Source: Lycorma delicatula (lineage: Eukaryota > Arthropoda > Insecta > Hemiptera > Fulgoridae). From it: DNA of 64,000 nucleotides. This document shows positions 37,008 to 52,000 of the stretch, piece by piece. The first letter of the stretch is position 1. Every line of letters starts with the position of its first letter. The notes below the pieces were generated by a model. That model was not told the origin of the DNA, ran no database searches, and saw only the letters and a program-made list of their open reading frames with translations. Location of the stretch: positions 13,107,730-13,171,729 of the forward strand of contig NC_134456.1 in NCBI RefSeq assembly GCF_047948215.1. The letters are read 5' to 3'. The position numbers and the translations under genes were made by a program.

Positions 37008-40000
37008 GTATGTATTAAGTAAATAAAAATATTATTTACTAATTACATCCATTGGTTTTTATATTTTCGGTTGAATTCTATGAGTACTTCAGTTAATAAA
37101 ATGGTTTTATTTATACCTTATGAGTTTTTATCTGAACTGAAAGTTACAATATATTTTTTATTATTAACAATTAATTAAACGTTTAACTTAATTAATACAC
37201 CATGTTATAAAGAGTTTCACTCAGCATTTCATGTTGTGAATTTTATTCTAACTACTCTTAGATCCAGTATTTTTAGACACAGTTAATACTGGAGAACCGT
37301 GTTGGACCAAATCAATTCTAAATTTAATCTCTGACAACATTTATTAGTATTTCATTACTAAAATTAATAAAATAATATAAAAAAATGTTTCAAGAAAATA
37401 GTGATGGAACATAATGAGCTATAATGATTATTCTAATTTTTTTTAACAACATAAACTTATTTAAAAAAAGAGAATAGTTTGTCAAAAAAAACAGGAGCAA
37501 ATCTCAAAATTATAATAATGATGAAATGTGGAACTTTCCATCGTATAAGATAAACATTAGAATTTTATAATGTAACATACCTTTACTGGAGAATTCACCA
37601 CATATTTTAGGTAGATAGGCATTATATGCATTTTGTTGTATTTAAGTTTTCAGTGCATGGATTATGCGATATGTTATTAAAAGACATTGTCAGTACTTAG
37701 GGAGTAATAGAAAAGAGTGAATACTATTTACCCTTTTTGGTCTGATTACTTTTTTTCTATTCTTTGCTATAGTTTTTCACGTTAAATCTGTTTTTACTTC
37801 CTTGTACGGAGTAAAGCAAGCCAAATGAAATTTTAATTAATGAAATAATTGGATCTATAAGAGGAAGCCACATCAGTTCAAATCAGATTTCATCACCTTT
37901 TTTATTTTTTTAACTTTTTTTTAATGTATTTTTTAACATTTTTTTTTTTTTAAATTAAATATATTGATTTATTAATAATTATTAACCCGTGATTGTAAAA
38001 AAATTACAATAAATTATAATTCCATAATAAAAATAAAAAAAATGAAAAAAAATCATAAGTTATTAGTGAAATAAAATTTTATGTACTTTTAAAAATGTGT
38101 ATATCTAATTTAACAGACATTATTACATACGTGTATATGTAATAGAGTTGGTGAAACAACTGATTATTATGAAAATTATGATTTAGAATCAGTTTATTTT
38201 TGGATTTTCTAGTTTAATTTTATTTAATTATTATGGAATTTCTGTTTAATTTTATCTACATTAAAGTTAACAATAGAGTGACTGAAAAATAGACCCTCAA
38301 AATAACAACATATACACTGAGACATGCATGCCCAATCTTTAATAAATTCCAAAAAATTCTTACCTTTTAGTTCATTACTCCTCTGATATTGTCAGACAAC
38401 ATTCTCCCTAAGTCGGAGTTGATCATCATTTTGTTTATTTGTTTTTTTTTGCCAATCATTTAATCACTCTTTGATTTGATATAATTCTTCTGATCTTAAT
38501 TTGTGTATAAGTTCTTTAGTTTTCAAATTTTCTCTCTCTTTATATTCATCATCCTCTCCTAATCTTTTTATTTCCTCGGTCTTCTTCTCTTGTCGAGTAA
38601 AGTTCTATTGCAGTACTCATTCGATGCACTTCATCGTCAAATTTATTCATCATTAACCTACACGTAAAATGATGTTAAAAGTTAATTATTTACAGTTAAT
38701 ATATTCCAACTGTAATAATGTAAAATGTATAAATAAAGTTCATGTTTGATTTATTAATAATTATTAACCTCTGATTGTAAAAAAAAGTTTACGATAAATT
38801 AGAATTCAATAAATTATTAATGAAATAAAATTTTATGTACTTTTCATTTTTTTTAAATTGTATACGTAATTTAATAGTTGTACAAAGAAGTCATGTGGTG
38901 TACACATCAGATTCTTATTTTTACTCACTACTTTTTAACCTCATTATAGAGCAACCAATAATTTTAGCAGTGTGATACATAGGGTGATATTTAGCCGTTT
39001 TTTATTTCAAGTTTTTCATCTACTGTTGTGCACTTTTAGAATTAAAATTATCTTTTTCAGCTTGTCATAAGCTCACTAAAAATGTTTCCAATTTATCTAT
39101 TTTTTGGTTTTGCTTGTCTTAGGACTTTGTCATGAAATCTTATCCTAATATAAAAATAAAAATCTAATAGGAATTTTTTATAACACTCATAATACCAAAT
39201 CCATTCTTTTTCCATAACTTTTATTCATTAATGTGATTCTTATCTTTCCCTTCATCAATCATAAAGAACATTTCCATCAGTGTAGAAATATCTGACTTTG
39301 CTGGTACTTTTAGTATCTCTCACTTTAATTCTATTCTAATATTTCCTGCTTTATATCACCATCCTACTCATTTTGGAAGTAAACATTTGATTAAATTCAT
39401 ATAGTATTTTAGTTACACTCTTTGCATTTCTTTCAACTATAAAATGTCCACGATTGCAGTATTCCCATGTTGCATTATGATTCTACTTATTTAGATTTCA
39501 AGAAAAACAGAAGTTGCAGATGCCTGACACTAGTAAGGGGCATAAAAAAAAAGTTTGCTAAGAAAGTAGTAAGATGGAGAATGCTTAAATGTTAGCATCC
39601 TTGTAATATTAAAAACAGTCTTTATTACCAAAAAAACTTTAGAGTTAATATTAACAAATAATAAAAAAATGTATTTTCTCTTTATGCTATTTTAATTCAT
39701 ACACATAATACCAATTATTAATTTGTTATCAACATATCTTTGTATGTAAAATGTAACATACTGTAAGATGAAATCATTGTTTAACCGAATTACAAAGAAT
39801 TATTCAGATCAGACTGCAGTTCCAAGAGATAAAGGTGAACATCAACACACATATAGTTACACAAAGACTTACATCCTATTTAAATGTCTTCCAGTCACCA
39901 TTCTGCAGGTGATTTCAATTAACACATCCTGAATTGACAAATCCTATAACATAACTAGCTACTTGTCCATTCATTGGATTATAAAGAAAGGAGCTGTCTG

Positions 40001-43000
40001 TATCCTCCAAATCAATAAAACTGCACAAGGCGATTATTTATTTCCTCTAACTTAACAACAAACTTTTCCCCTATTATATTAACATAATTATAGGAAATGA
40101 AATTTTTAGTGCATAACAAATGACCTGACAGCATTCAATCCAACACAATTCGGGTGAGAAAGAGAGACATTTCCATTCCCCAAGAGATATTAGAAAAAAC
40201 ATTTTTTTAAATTTTTTTTTCTGTTATGCTAACTAGCCACTAAATAATGATTTACTACAGGCTGCATTTGGTTTACAGTCTCTTGTAAGGCACTTTAATG
40301 GAAATATAATAATTAATAAAATGAGTGAGTAAAGTAAAATCAGTGAAATGGATAGCACATGATTTTACTCTGCTTATTTTGTTTTTATTTTAAAAGTTTT
40401 AATTTTTAATTATGTGATTTTTATCTTTGTTTTAATTACATTTTTACATTTTAATTTTGACTTAGTTAATTTTAATTAATTGATCTTTGTAATTAAATAA
40501 AACAATTTTTTATACGTTTTTAATTTTTTTAATTTAAATAAAAGTTTTAAATTTTTTTATAGTTTTAAAGTATGATAAGTTAAATTTAATTAATTTTTTT
40601 TTTTTTAAATTTAAATAGTTTAAAAATATTTTTAACATAAAATTATAAGTGAATGGGCAGTATGTTGTCATGGATTGCAAGAAGTTTTTGATGGTTTTGT
40701 AATATATATATAAAATGTATAAGCTGATGATGCGAATTAAATTCGTGAAAGTGCTTCAGTTATCTAATGAAATAAGGTAAGTCATCCTATTTCGATTGTT
40801 CTGTATTTAGGATTGATCTATTAAATATAAATTAATTTGTATTGTTACAGAGAAGTACGGTTATTAAAGGAATTGCTTTAAAAAAAAAAATAATTAATAA
40901 ATATATAATTACAGGGATGATAGTTATTTCTTAAGGAATTTTTTTTTTATGTGTATGAAGATAATTATTTTGAATTCTTTGTTTCAGTTTTATGCAATGG
41001 AGATGATATACCTTGCAATAAAGTTAAAACAGAGCACGGTTATATATGCGTCTGTAATTCTACATACTGTGATACAATAAGTACTCCAAAAAAGCTTCCT
41101 GTTGGTCAATTTCATTTTTATTTCACTAGCGATCACAGTCCTGGATTTAACCATGAAACTGGACATTTCAAGATGCAGTCATTTTATTTTTACGGTGAAT
41201 AATACATTTTTCAGGGTTTTTATAATAATCAGTATGATGGAAGTCGCTATAAATATAAAGCTGCTATGATTTTTATAAGGTTTTTCTTATTAAAACTTTC
41301 TTAAATTTAAAGTTTTTAGAAAAATATTATATTACAAGAGTTTGCTCTTAATTTCAACTTATTAAATTTGCAATAAAAAAGTTGCTTCTCGTTTTATTAT
41401 TTCCTGTTGTAATCAGAAGAACTTATCATAAAAATAGTTATTCAAAGAGAATATTGGTAGTATAGGTAATAACTGATACTTGAAAATAAATTTTAAAAAA
41501 TGGTATTAAAAATGTGGAGTAAAATTAATTATATTTTAGGAAGAGTAGGAAACCTTAATTTACATACGAGTAAAGTTTCTTGTACCAAATGCAGAACTAC
41601 CACGTCTTCAAATCTCAATAAAGAAAGAAGTTATTTTCATAGCTGCTAGAAGAAGCCGGCATATACAGAATGTTTCTAAAACGGTGGGCTGACTATACTT
41701 TTTCAGATCCTACTTGTAAAACCAAACAAAAAATATCCTTAGGAAAAATGGCAATTTCTCCTTTGTTCTCCCCTATCCGCCATTTTGTTATTTTTATACA
41801 AACATTTATATCTAAAGTTCGGATAAATGAATCGCATTAACATTTAATTAACATCTTGGTAATAAAGTTTTAAAATTAGCAAGAAATCAGGACTTAAATA
41901 CCTATAAAAATTACAAAATGGCAGCCATGTTTATTTTTCAATTCGTTATATCTCTATAAATATTAAGTTTTATCAAAATTTATTTTATTTGTTAAAATAT
42001 TAAGCCTTTTATTTTGAACAAAATGATATTTTATTTTTTTAATCGGTTAAAAAATTGAACAGCGGACAGTGGGAGAACGAAGGAGAAATTGCCATTTTTC
42101 CTAAGGATATTTTTTGTTTGGTTTTACAAGTAGAATCTGAAAAAGTATAGCCAGCCCACCGTTTTAGAAACACTCTGTATAGTGCAAATAGAAGACAGCT
42201 GATTTTTCCTTCGGTACCTATCCGTAGAAAATCAAAGAATAACAAAACAATTGCAGTAGAGGAAGGAGGCAGTTATTTGACAGAGACTGTATCTGTTAAC
42301 TTATTGACTTTGCTAAAAACAGAAAAATCAGCAGCATATTATTCCTTTATAGTCAATTATTAAATTTGGTGGATATGTATCGCTATTAAGTAAATGTTTT
42401 ACACTTATATTAAAAGAAAATAAATAAGTAAATGACGATCGGTTGATTTTTTAGTAGTTATTACCACTTGAGAATCTAATATTGTAGTTAGACGGTGACA
42501 GTGAAGACAGCAGCACTCCATGTAATTGAGGATTGCGCTAAGATGACTGAAAATGTTTAGAAGTAAGTTTTTAAAAATATTTTTTGTAAAATTTGGTTTG
42601 AAAATAATTATTAATAATTTTAACGATATTAATATCATCGCCGATCATCATGAACAAAAAACTACTAAGTTTTCAAATACCTTATTTAATTGATTTTGTG
42701 TCGTGTCTGTTTCAGATACAAAATATTATGAAGTAAACATTAGCAATACATTCCAAACAATCAGAGGATTTGGCGGTGCATTTTCAGATTCATTTGGTGC
42801 TGCACTGAATGCACTCTCTTATAATACACAAGAAAATTTAATAAAGTTAGTATTTTTTTAAATATATATTATAATTTTTATTACTTTTGAGGTATAATTG
42901 CAGAGTTCAATATTTCACGATGCTCATAAATAAAGAGCATTTTGTTATATTGTACTGATATTGAATGATTGATCTCAGCTAATTTTTTAAATTCACACCT

Positions 43001-46000
43001 ATTATTTTTTAACCTTACTAATTTTTTTTTCTTAGATTGTAAAAATTCCAAAGATCTTCTTCTGTCTTCTTTTTTTTAATCATTTGTTAATGTTTTTGCA
43101 TTTATAATTATTATTAAATACTGTTTTAAGGAAAATAAACACAGATGTGCGTATTTTATGATTCATGAAATCGACTAATTTCTTCACAATTAAATCTTAT
43201 TCTTTCTAATTCTCAAAATTTGGTAATTTCTTGTTATCTTCAATTATAATTAATTATTTTCTTTATTAATTACCGCAACATCTGTAAATATTAAATATAT
43301 TGTAAAATTTCTAAACAGTATAATACATGTATATCATCCAAATACAAGCTCATCCATAAGATCCCTCACAAAATGCATAAAATATCCTCTCTCTATTCAG
43401 AAGATTTAATTCATTTTATTATTATACAGATCACAGATAGCCTTACAGGATACCAACTAAACATGTTTTTAAATTAAATTCCATCATGTTTAATGGTTTT
43501 TTCCTATTATGTTAACTAATTTTTATTTTTATTGTTTTAATACATCCGATGGGAAAAATTAACTTTTAAAATTACTTTTTGTTCTGTTAACTTTTTTTTT
43601 TTATTATTTTAATACATCAATGATAAAAATAAACTTTCAATAAAAACATGCATATAAATAGTTATAACAAATTTTTATGAAAGTGATAGTAATTTCTTTT
43701 TCTGTGGATTATTTTATTCCACTGGCATTTAGTTCTAATACCTACTAATAAATATATAATTTTTAATAAAATATTCCAACAGTTACTCCTCTACTCTGTT
43801 TTTAAACGAAATGGGAAAACTTGACTAGGTCGCATCAGTCATTCTAATAAATCTACGGCTAAAATATACTAACCCATTTTCTGCACAAATATTACTGCTA
43901 GGTTCTCTCTGATTTATACTCATGATTCAAGAGATTTTTGATCTGTTGAATCTGTATATTTAATGTTGTACAATTACAGTTCAACTATGAAGGGAATTCT
44001 TTCATATGCTGTCATCAAATTTATTATTTTTACTCCTTTTCAACCGATTCTATAACAAATTATATATTTATTTATTCTTAGACATATACTCAGTTTTGCC
44101 TAAATCTGCTAGAAATGTAGAAAGTGTAAATGTATATTTACACTATCTACAGGATTGGATATACAGGTATTGGATATTTTTATAAGTACTTCTACAAATT
44201 TCTTGTTGACGCATGCACTTTCCCCTGTGTCGACCTTTTCAGAGCCACAGGATAATTTAAGGTTTACAGTTTGTAAATTATTTACAGCCGGTTTTAGGAA
44301 AGGCAGGCTAATGTAGACAAGTAAAAAAAACGAAGATCGACCGGCTACCACGGACTAGAATCCGACCCGACGTAAATCCAACCGAGATGCAGTGATGCAG
44401 ACAACCAGAGTGAAGAGTTTCCTAATTTTGTCTCGCCGACCAACCACTCTTCTTTTCTAAATTTTACAATTATGTCACTGCCAGCACACGCAACTCCCTT
44501 CGAAAAGGGGAGCGCATTGCATCCTCCAAACACTGGGGGCCCGAAAGGTGCTAGCCAAAAGACTAAAATTTCAGTGCTAGGCCAAAAGCCTCCAACACCG
44601 AAAGGACGTCAGGGAACGGACTGAAGGGGAACCGTGCCGGGAGAACGAAGCTCATAAGCGGCTAGTCTCCCAAGGACAGCCCCGGTCTAACAATTTCTTT
44701 CCTGTCTAAAGGATCGAAACGCAGCAAATAATTACGTCCATAAATAAAATAAAATAAATATAACCGCCATTAAATAAATAATTGCCCGCCCGATAAAAAA
44801 AGATACAACAACAAGGGACTTTTGTCCGGTTCTGCGATTAGAAGGGAGATAGGTAAATTTCCTACTACCCTTGCGTTCTGTTTCGTTCCGAATTTCTAGT
44901 AAGCAGTTTCTTTTTGCTCCCCCACTGATAGTATGTTATGTATTTTCTCAATTTTTATACGCAAGGTCCTTCAATTATTAAACGCATGGCAACAGCGGAT
45001 AAACTATTTAACAGAATAAACTGAAACTATCTGACGTTCACGTTGGTACCCCTGACGGAATATATCATCTATTCGAAAAAAATTTTGATTATAACCTCTT
45101 TTGTTATTAAACTTAAACTCTCTCTTTTTTGTTATTAAACCGTTAAGTTATTAAACTTAATTATCGTTTTTATCGGAAGGTATTCCTTTTTTAAATCTAA
45201 TAATAACTTGTGATGAAACCTGGATTCATCATTTTCAGCCAAAATCCAACTGTCAGAATATGGAATGGAAACATCCAAGTACGTCCACGAAGAGAAAATT
45301 CAAAATCTACGCTCAGCCGGTAAAGTGACGCTAACGGTGTTCTGGGACCATAAAGGCCCAATTTATTGCGTTTTTTCGGATAAATATCATACAATCAACA
45401 GTGAATATTATTGCGAGATGGTAGAAATAAACTTCAACCCCTAATAAAGAGACCACGTCTTGGTTATTTCTCAAAAGACAGAATACGGCCGGCCCCCGTA
45501 TTGCTTGAAAGACGCGGAAAGTTACTGAAAAGTTTGATTCTGTGGTGTTGCCACAACCACTTTTCAAACCCAATCTCTTACCGCAGTCTTTTTTATTTAA
45601 AAATTTTTTTACGCAGTACCAAGTTACTGAGCAATAATGAGCAGGTCGAGTGCGGTACAGAACGGTTTGGTCTCCGAAATGAACAATTCTTTACTATAGG
45701 AACAAGAAAACTAACAGAAACATGGAAGAAATGGCCTAGATGTAATGGGGGGATTAAGTTTAAAAACCGCGTTAATTTCATTGTCACTGAATACAATAAT
45801 TTTTCTACAGTCATTTATCTTTTTAATTACCGAACAACCCTCGAGTGTTACGAGCAACAATTATTTTTATTGACTCATTAAATGGCGCTTAAGTTTCATC
45901 AGTAAAAACATGCGAGAAATGTTCTTGAGGTTCATGAAAAACTTCAGTAAATAAAATAACTATTATAAGAAAAATATTGATATTTCAAAGTACGATCTAT

Positions 46001-49000
46001 CTGAGTTTTTTAATAATTAGTATTTCAGTAAATATTTTTTATTCTGTTTTATTAGCTAACATTTTAAATACTTTACTGTAATGTGAATGACAAATTTAAA
46101 TTGTTACTGAAAATTGTTGTAAACAAATCATTACAGACAAACTACAATCTCAAAGAACAATATTCCTGAAATATATGAATACACTTTTCTAAATGTACAA
46201 ATTCTACATCTTTCAAACAGAGTAATTTCAAAAATACTCATACAATGTACAACAAACCCCTCCGCAACAACATATAATTATTATTTGCCAACCGCTTCAT
46301 AAACGCAAACCACAAATTTACCACCACTGAAAGTCTGTATCTATACATTTTAATCTACTTCAATATTATAAAATAAATATATAAAATACAAAAATACACA
46401 ACGATGATAAGTGAACTGACACAACATTTAACCAACGCAATTTTTAACCGCACTCTCAAGTATACGTCTACCTAATTAGAAAAAATTCACGTTTTCAGTT
46501 GTTTAGTCTCCAGAACCACCGTAAGGTATTACTTTACACGATGATATGTATAAATGTAAATGAAGTATAATCTAAGGTCGACCATTCTTGAGATATGTGG
46601 TTAATTGAAACCCAACCACCATAAAACACCGGTATCCACGATCTAGTATTCAAATTCGTATAAAAGTAACTCCCTTTAACTAGGATTTGAACTATAGAAC
46701 TTTCGACTTCGAAATCAGCTGATTTGCGATGAGGAGTTAACCACTAGACCACCAGCCCCGGTCCGCATAATTAGAAAGCATTGCCAACCGTTCAATTATC
46801 TAAAAAAAAAAATAATTACAAATAATTAAAAACAGAAGAATTTTTTTTATTATAGCCGGAAAAAAAATTATTTATTTTTTAGAAAAGGAAATAAAAGTTG
46901 GCATAATTAGTTCTTACGACTGAATTAGCTTTACTATTTTTAATTTTGAATATTTTCTCATTCTAATCAATTTTATGTAAATTTTTTTTTTTTTTTTAAT
47001 TATGTTATTCTGTTTAAATCCTGACCACTGTAGGGGAAAACACTCGCCTTGTCACGATCCAGGTCGCCACACCGCCCCCTCCATTCAGAGCCTTGTTGGG
47101 CTTTCCCGGAGATCGTATTTTATATCTTTTAAATTTGATAACATATCGTAGTAATCAGTTTGGCATCTGACAGAATGCCACGGATGCAAATGCTTCAGCA
47201 GACATTTCCATCACTGCATTAACTGAACTCTACTGCGGCCTTCGTATTAAGCTTCTTCCACTCACGCCTACCTACTCTAAATTGTAGCCCTATCAATAAA
47301 CTCATTAACTATTTTGCGGAAGTGCGATCCACGTGCCTATCTCTTAACACCAAAGAAAACAAAATAATCATTTACCGTAACTAAATTTCAAACTAGACTG
47401 TATTATCAAACATTTATTCATTTGAGTCTACTAGAAACATCTAAATTCTTTTCTCGTACCCCTTAAAAAACTGTTGGATGCAACAACGACAATCTTGTCC
47501 TACGGACACCCAAATCCATATTAATTAAATCCATCTTAATTTGTCAAAGACAATCAAGAGATTCAATGAAATTCTAACAAGATATACACTAACTGTCTCT
47601 TAACTGGTCCGCTTTCGGAAGCGAGGTCAGTGGCTTCAACCGCAGCTCCATTACAGAGTTCCCGACATAACTTACCTCCATTCTAAAAAATAAATAGCTA
47701 AACTAACCGAGCTTATGCCAAAACGGCTATCTTGATTAAGTAGTGCCCAAGCGGGACCCTAACCACCTAGGTTGCTACTTTATATATTACATCAAAACTT
47801 TTCAAACACCCTCTCCAATGCCAGGAACCTAAGCAAGCCAGTAACTATATTCCACTCCCTTTTTGTTTACAATAAACTTGCAAATCTAAATAAGAATTAA
47901 TTCTTGCAAGTTCTCTAACTATTCTAGTACTTTCATCCTCACACTTTGGTCAGATATATGGGACATGGTATACATTGTCAATGTCTATGTTCTGAACATA
48001 GACCTGAGTCGGTCAAGCCAAAACATAGCTGACTTATTCCTAAACACCATTTCTAAAAAAAAAACTGAATAATGTGCCAATTAGAAAAACCCACCTAGCA
48101 ACTTGTAAATATTTTACTCTTGGAAAAATACCATCCGTGTAACGGTCATCAGATAATTCATTCCATCTGACTTGCCGTGAATGGAAACCTTGATCCTTTA
48201 ATAGTCACAAGCACCCGTTGGTGAGTCGGCTTATTTTTTTGGCATCGTAATGTAATTGATGCTTAGAAGCAAGAATATGAATAGGCTTGACATCCACAGT
48301 ATCAAGGATTAACTCGCGAGACAGAACTGTAGCCACCAATCGCTGACATTAATAGGAGATGCCGGGCTCTCAATAGAATATCCCCATAACATTTATAACT
48401 CGTTCAATAAGCCCAAACAGATGCAGTATACAGTATTATAACCTCACACGTGTTTTTGTGAAGAACATGGTATTTGATTCACTTCTCTGTGGACATCCCA
48501 ACCCCGTAAAGGGAAGACACCCACCTTGTGACGTTACCGGTCGCCATACCACCTCCTCTGTTCCAAGCCCTGAAGAGCTTTACCGGAGATCGTATTTAGA
48601 CCTTCTAACCGATTACATCTTACAGTCATCGGCCAGGCCTCGGTCGGGATGCCACCGAGGTAAATGCCTCGACAGACATCTGCATCAGTAAATACATATC
48701 AAGTTTCGCCATCACGTAGGCCTCAAACGGACATCTTCACATCCAACCTAACATAATTCCCTCAAACTAACTGACCGAATCCGCGGACTCCGCGCCTAGT
48801 ACAGATTTGACAACCGTTGTGAATGCCTCAGAAAACGAACGAGTTTAAAGTTAAATCAGTGCTACACTCGTACCGATCAAAATTATGTGTTACGCAACAT
48901 AGAAATTCAGACCTATACCCAAATAAATCGACCAGTCGCCTAACAAGGGGAAAGAAACCTCATTCCGGTCCACACAGGAGCCGGGGACAAACCCCGCTTA

Positions 49001-52000
49001 AGTTTAAATTTCGTAAGTTTAAATTAAAATTTAAACTTACGACTATTATCCGAGAAAAACGAGGAAAGAATAAAAAAATTTGAACATAATAATAGTATAA
49101 CAAAAAACCGCCTGGATCCATTAAAATTCAACATTAGATTTAGAAATATCAAGAAGATACAAGACTATGAATTTGATGTAAATAATGTTTATGTTACTGT
49201 AAACTTTTATACTTACTGTATTACATAAGTCGAAGTAAAATGAATATATTGTTATATTTGTTACGTCGTTAAGACTTATTTTGTAACAATATAAAAAATA
49301 CAAAATAACGCAAAATAATCTTAGTATTAATATTACGACTATAATTATAATTATAAATTTGCCCCTAATAAGTTTGCCTTTCTTAGTTTGGATTAGCTCG
49401 GTTATAGAATTTTATATAAAAAACCAAAACGTTATTAAAAATGGACTAATTATGCACCACTTAGAACAGGATGGCAAAAACACCTTTAGAATAGCGATTA
49501 TTTGTTATTATCCATTCATCTATTTCTTTAAGGAGTTTTTTTGTTCAGTCTGCAATACATAAATTTAGCAGCATATTTTATACAAGAAATTAATTGTTTT
49601 ATATAAGAAACTATTTGTGGGCGTGGCAGATAGGGCCTTTATTAGAAAATAATATTTTCTAATAAATTAACTGTGACATCGAAGATTGTATTAAATTTAG
49701 TAAAATTGTGTAAATAAATTACAGTACTAAACTATTTTTGAAGTATAGATTGAGGATAGGTGTACCTAAATTTGACATAGCACAGTGGTTATTTCTGGGT
49801 CCTTTACTCTTTATTTTATACATAATGACGTACCAGATTTAATTGACAGGTTGACCGTATCATATATGTAGATGATATCTTTACACTAATGGAAAAATGA
49901 CTGGTCAGAATTACTTAAATGCACAAACAAAAGCAGAGAAATTTAATGAGTATACTATCAACATCGATTTAATACCGTACTATCGTAATTCAAATTTGTT
50001 CATTTATATATGTTAATGTAAAATTTCATCTTAATATTCTATAATTACAATTGTAGTTTAAATTGGCCAGTTCCAATATGAATTTTCTCACAAAAAAAAA
50101 TTACAGAATGAAATTTCAATATCGCTAAATTCAAATCTCTCTTCAGTGCTTCTAAATCATTCGTCCTCAAAGTGGACGATAGATAACGCCCACACCTTGT
50201 GAGCGCTGTAGGCCTTCTTGGGGATAGGGGGACGCTAGAAGGCTCACAGAAAATTGGAGGCATTCAGGCGGTCTAGGAAGGCAATGGCTGATTAAACAAA
50301 AAAAGGCAAAAATTACGTTTTTCCGATATTTTCAACTAAAATTAAAAACCCTACTACATTAGTACAAAAATTTAAAGGGACACCTATATTTTATGATAAA
50401 AGATGATTGTATTCAAACCACTTTAACTTGACAACCAACAGGCTTGGAGAGACGAATAAATAAAAAAATTAAGCTCGAACGCTCTACGTTTTTACAGTAT
50501 ACTTCAGATTTCAAAAATCAAATTAAAAAAAAAAAATCAGTGAGAAGAAAAGCTTTAAAAATTTGAAAGGGTTACTTTTTGAAAATTATGGTCGATTGTT
50601 CAATGATTTCCGATAGCATTCTCATCGTCATATTTGTCTGAACATGGATTTAGTGCTGTAGTAACATTGCTAACCAAAAAGAGAAATCAGCTGCACGTTA
50701 CCAAACGCGGCGACTTACGGCTGTTTTTAAGTAAATTCAAGCTTGATATTAACGAACTCATTAAGGTACATCGGATTTATCCTTCTCATTAATTAATGTA
50801 GATGTAATTTCTCAATTGTAAACTTTGTTTTAATTATTGTACTGTTATATTGAATACGCTAACGCTATTGCTATTTTTGAAAGCAATTTTAATAAAAATA
50901 CTTCCAAATATTATTAAATATGCGTTTTAATTGCTCTCACTTAAAATGTAAGTTTCAACTCAGAAATAGCATATGCCACGTTTAAAAACAACAAATTAAA
51001 TTGCTGTTTTTAAGAGCGCATCTTAAAAACAGTAATTGCAATTATTATTTTTAACATGTGATAAGTTAAAAAATTTTGGGGGCGTTAAAAAATGTTTGAT
51101 TCTCAATGTGGGTGGTGAGTGAAAAGTTTGAGAATAAATGCCTTAAATAATATCTAGTAAGATGTTATCTGTAAGAAAAGTAACGATAAAATAAAGCACC
51201 CTTAACAAATTATCTACCATGGCAACTCCTCGAGAGATGTTCTTGCAATTATGACTTAATGGTACCAAAATAAAACTTTTCCAGCAGAAAAAATTTTTTT
51301 AGAGTAATATACTACAGTAGTTATTTTTATTATTCATTCAGCAACATTTATACTTTTATAATCTTCATTTAAATCACTTTTATTATGTAAAATAAAACTA
51401 AATAGAGGCTAGATTTTAACAATACAAATTAACTCGTTCTTACAATTCTTGTCTATCGCCTCATTTTGGAACTACGCTGTGATTCCAAAATTACTTATAA
51501 AATAGTTCAAAAACTATCTTTGGAAATGGACAACTCAACTCATACTTATTGTATACTTTGACATTTCCTATTATAGTAAATTAAAAGTGATTTTGCATTT
51601 TTAATTCTTAATTTAAAGTGATATTTATTTCGATGAAAATTATTCACTTATATTTGTTTCCACAACTTGTTTATATCAATTCTAAAAAGTGCCCTCCAGG
51701 ATGCAATTCTGTACATAGTTTTGTGATCCATCTGTAAATCAAGGGTTACTACCTCAAAAAAAAAAGAAAAAAAGTCGTTACTCTCATTCATTCTTAGTAA
51801 TTTGTTCACTTAATCTTCCTTATTAAAAAACTGTAAATACATGTCTGAAATCATACTAATAAAAAAAATATATTTTCTTTTCTTTTCATAGTATTTTTTT
51901 AATGCTACATTATGTTTTCATTCTGTAATCTAATTTTTAAATACTTAATACGACTTTTCAGATCATTTTTTTCAGGAGATGGTATTGAATATACCATATG

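Noticed and set aside
40738..40770. Alternative GBA first exon ending before GTAAGT
   Set aside because: It starts MRIKFVKVLQL with no signal peptide; the 36968 exon gives a proper signal and the right phase.
47020..48710. LTR retrotransposon
   Set aside because: The encoded remnant is of non-LTR type and no primer-binding site or TG...CA ends were seen.
49011..49042. Functional terminator or origin palindrome
   Set aside because: An isolated AT-rich palindrome in an intron with no supporting context.
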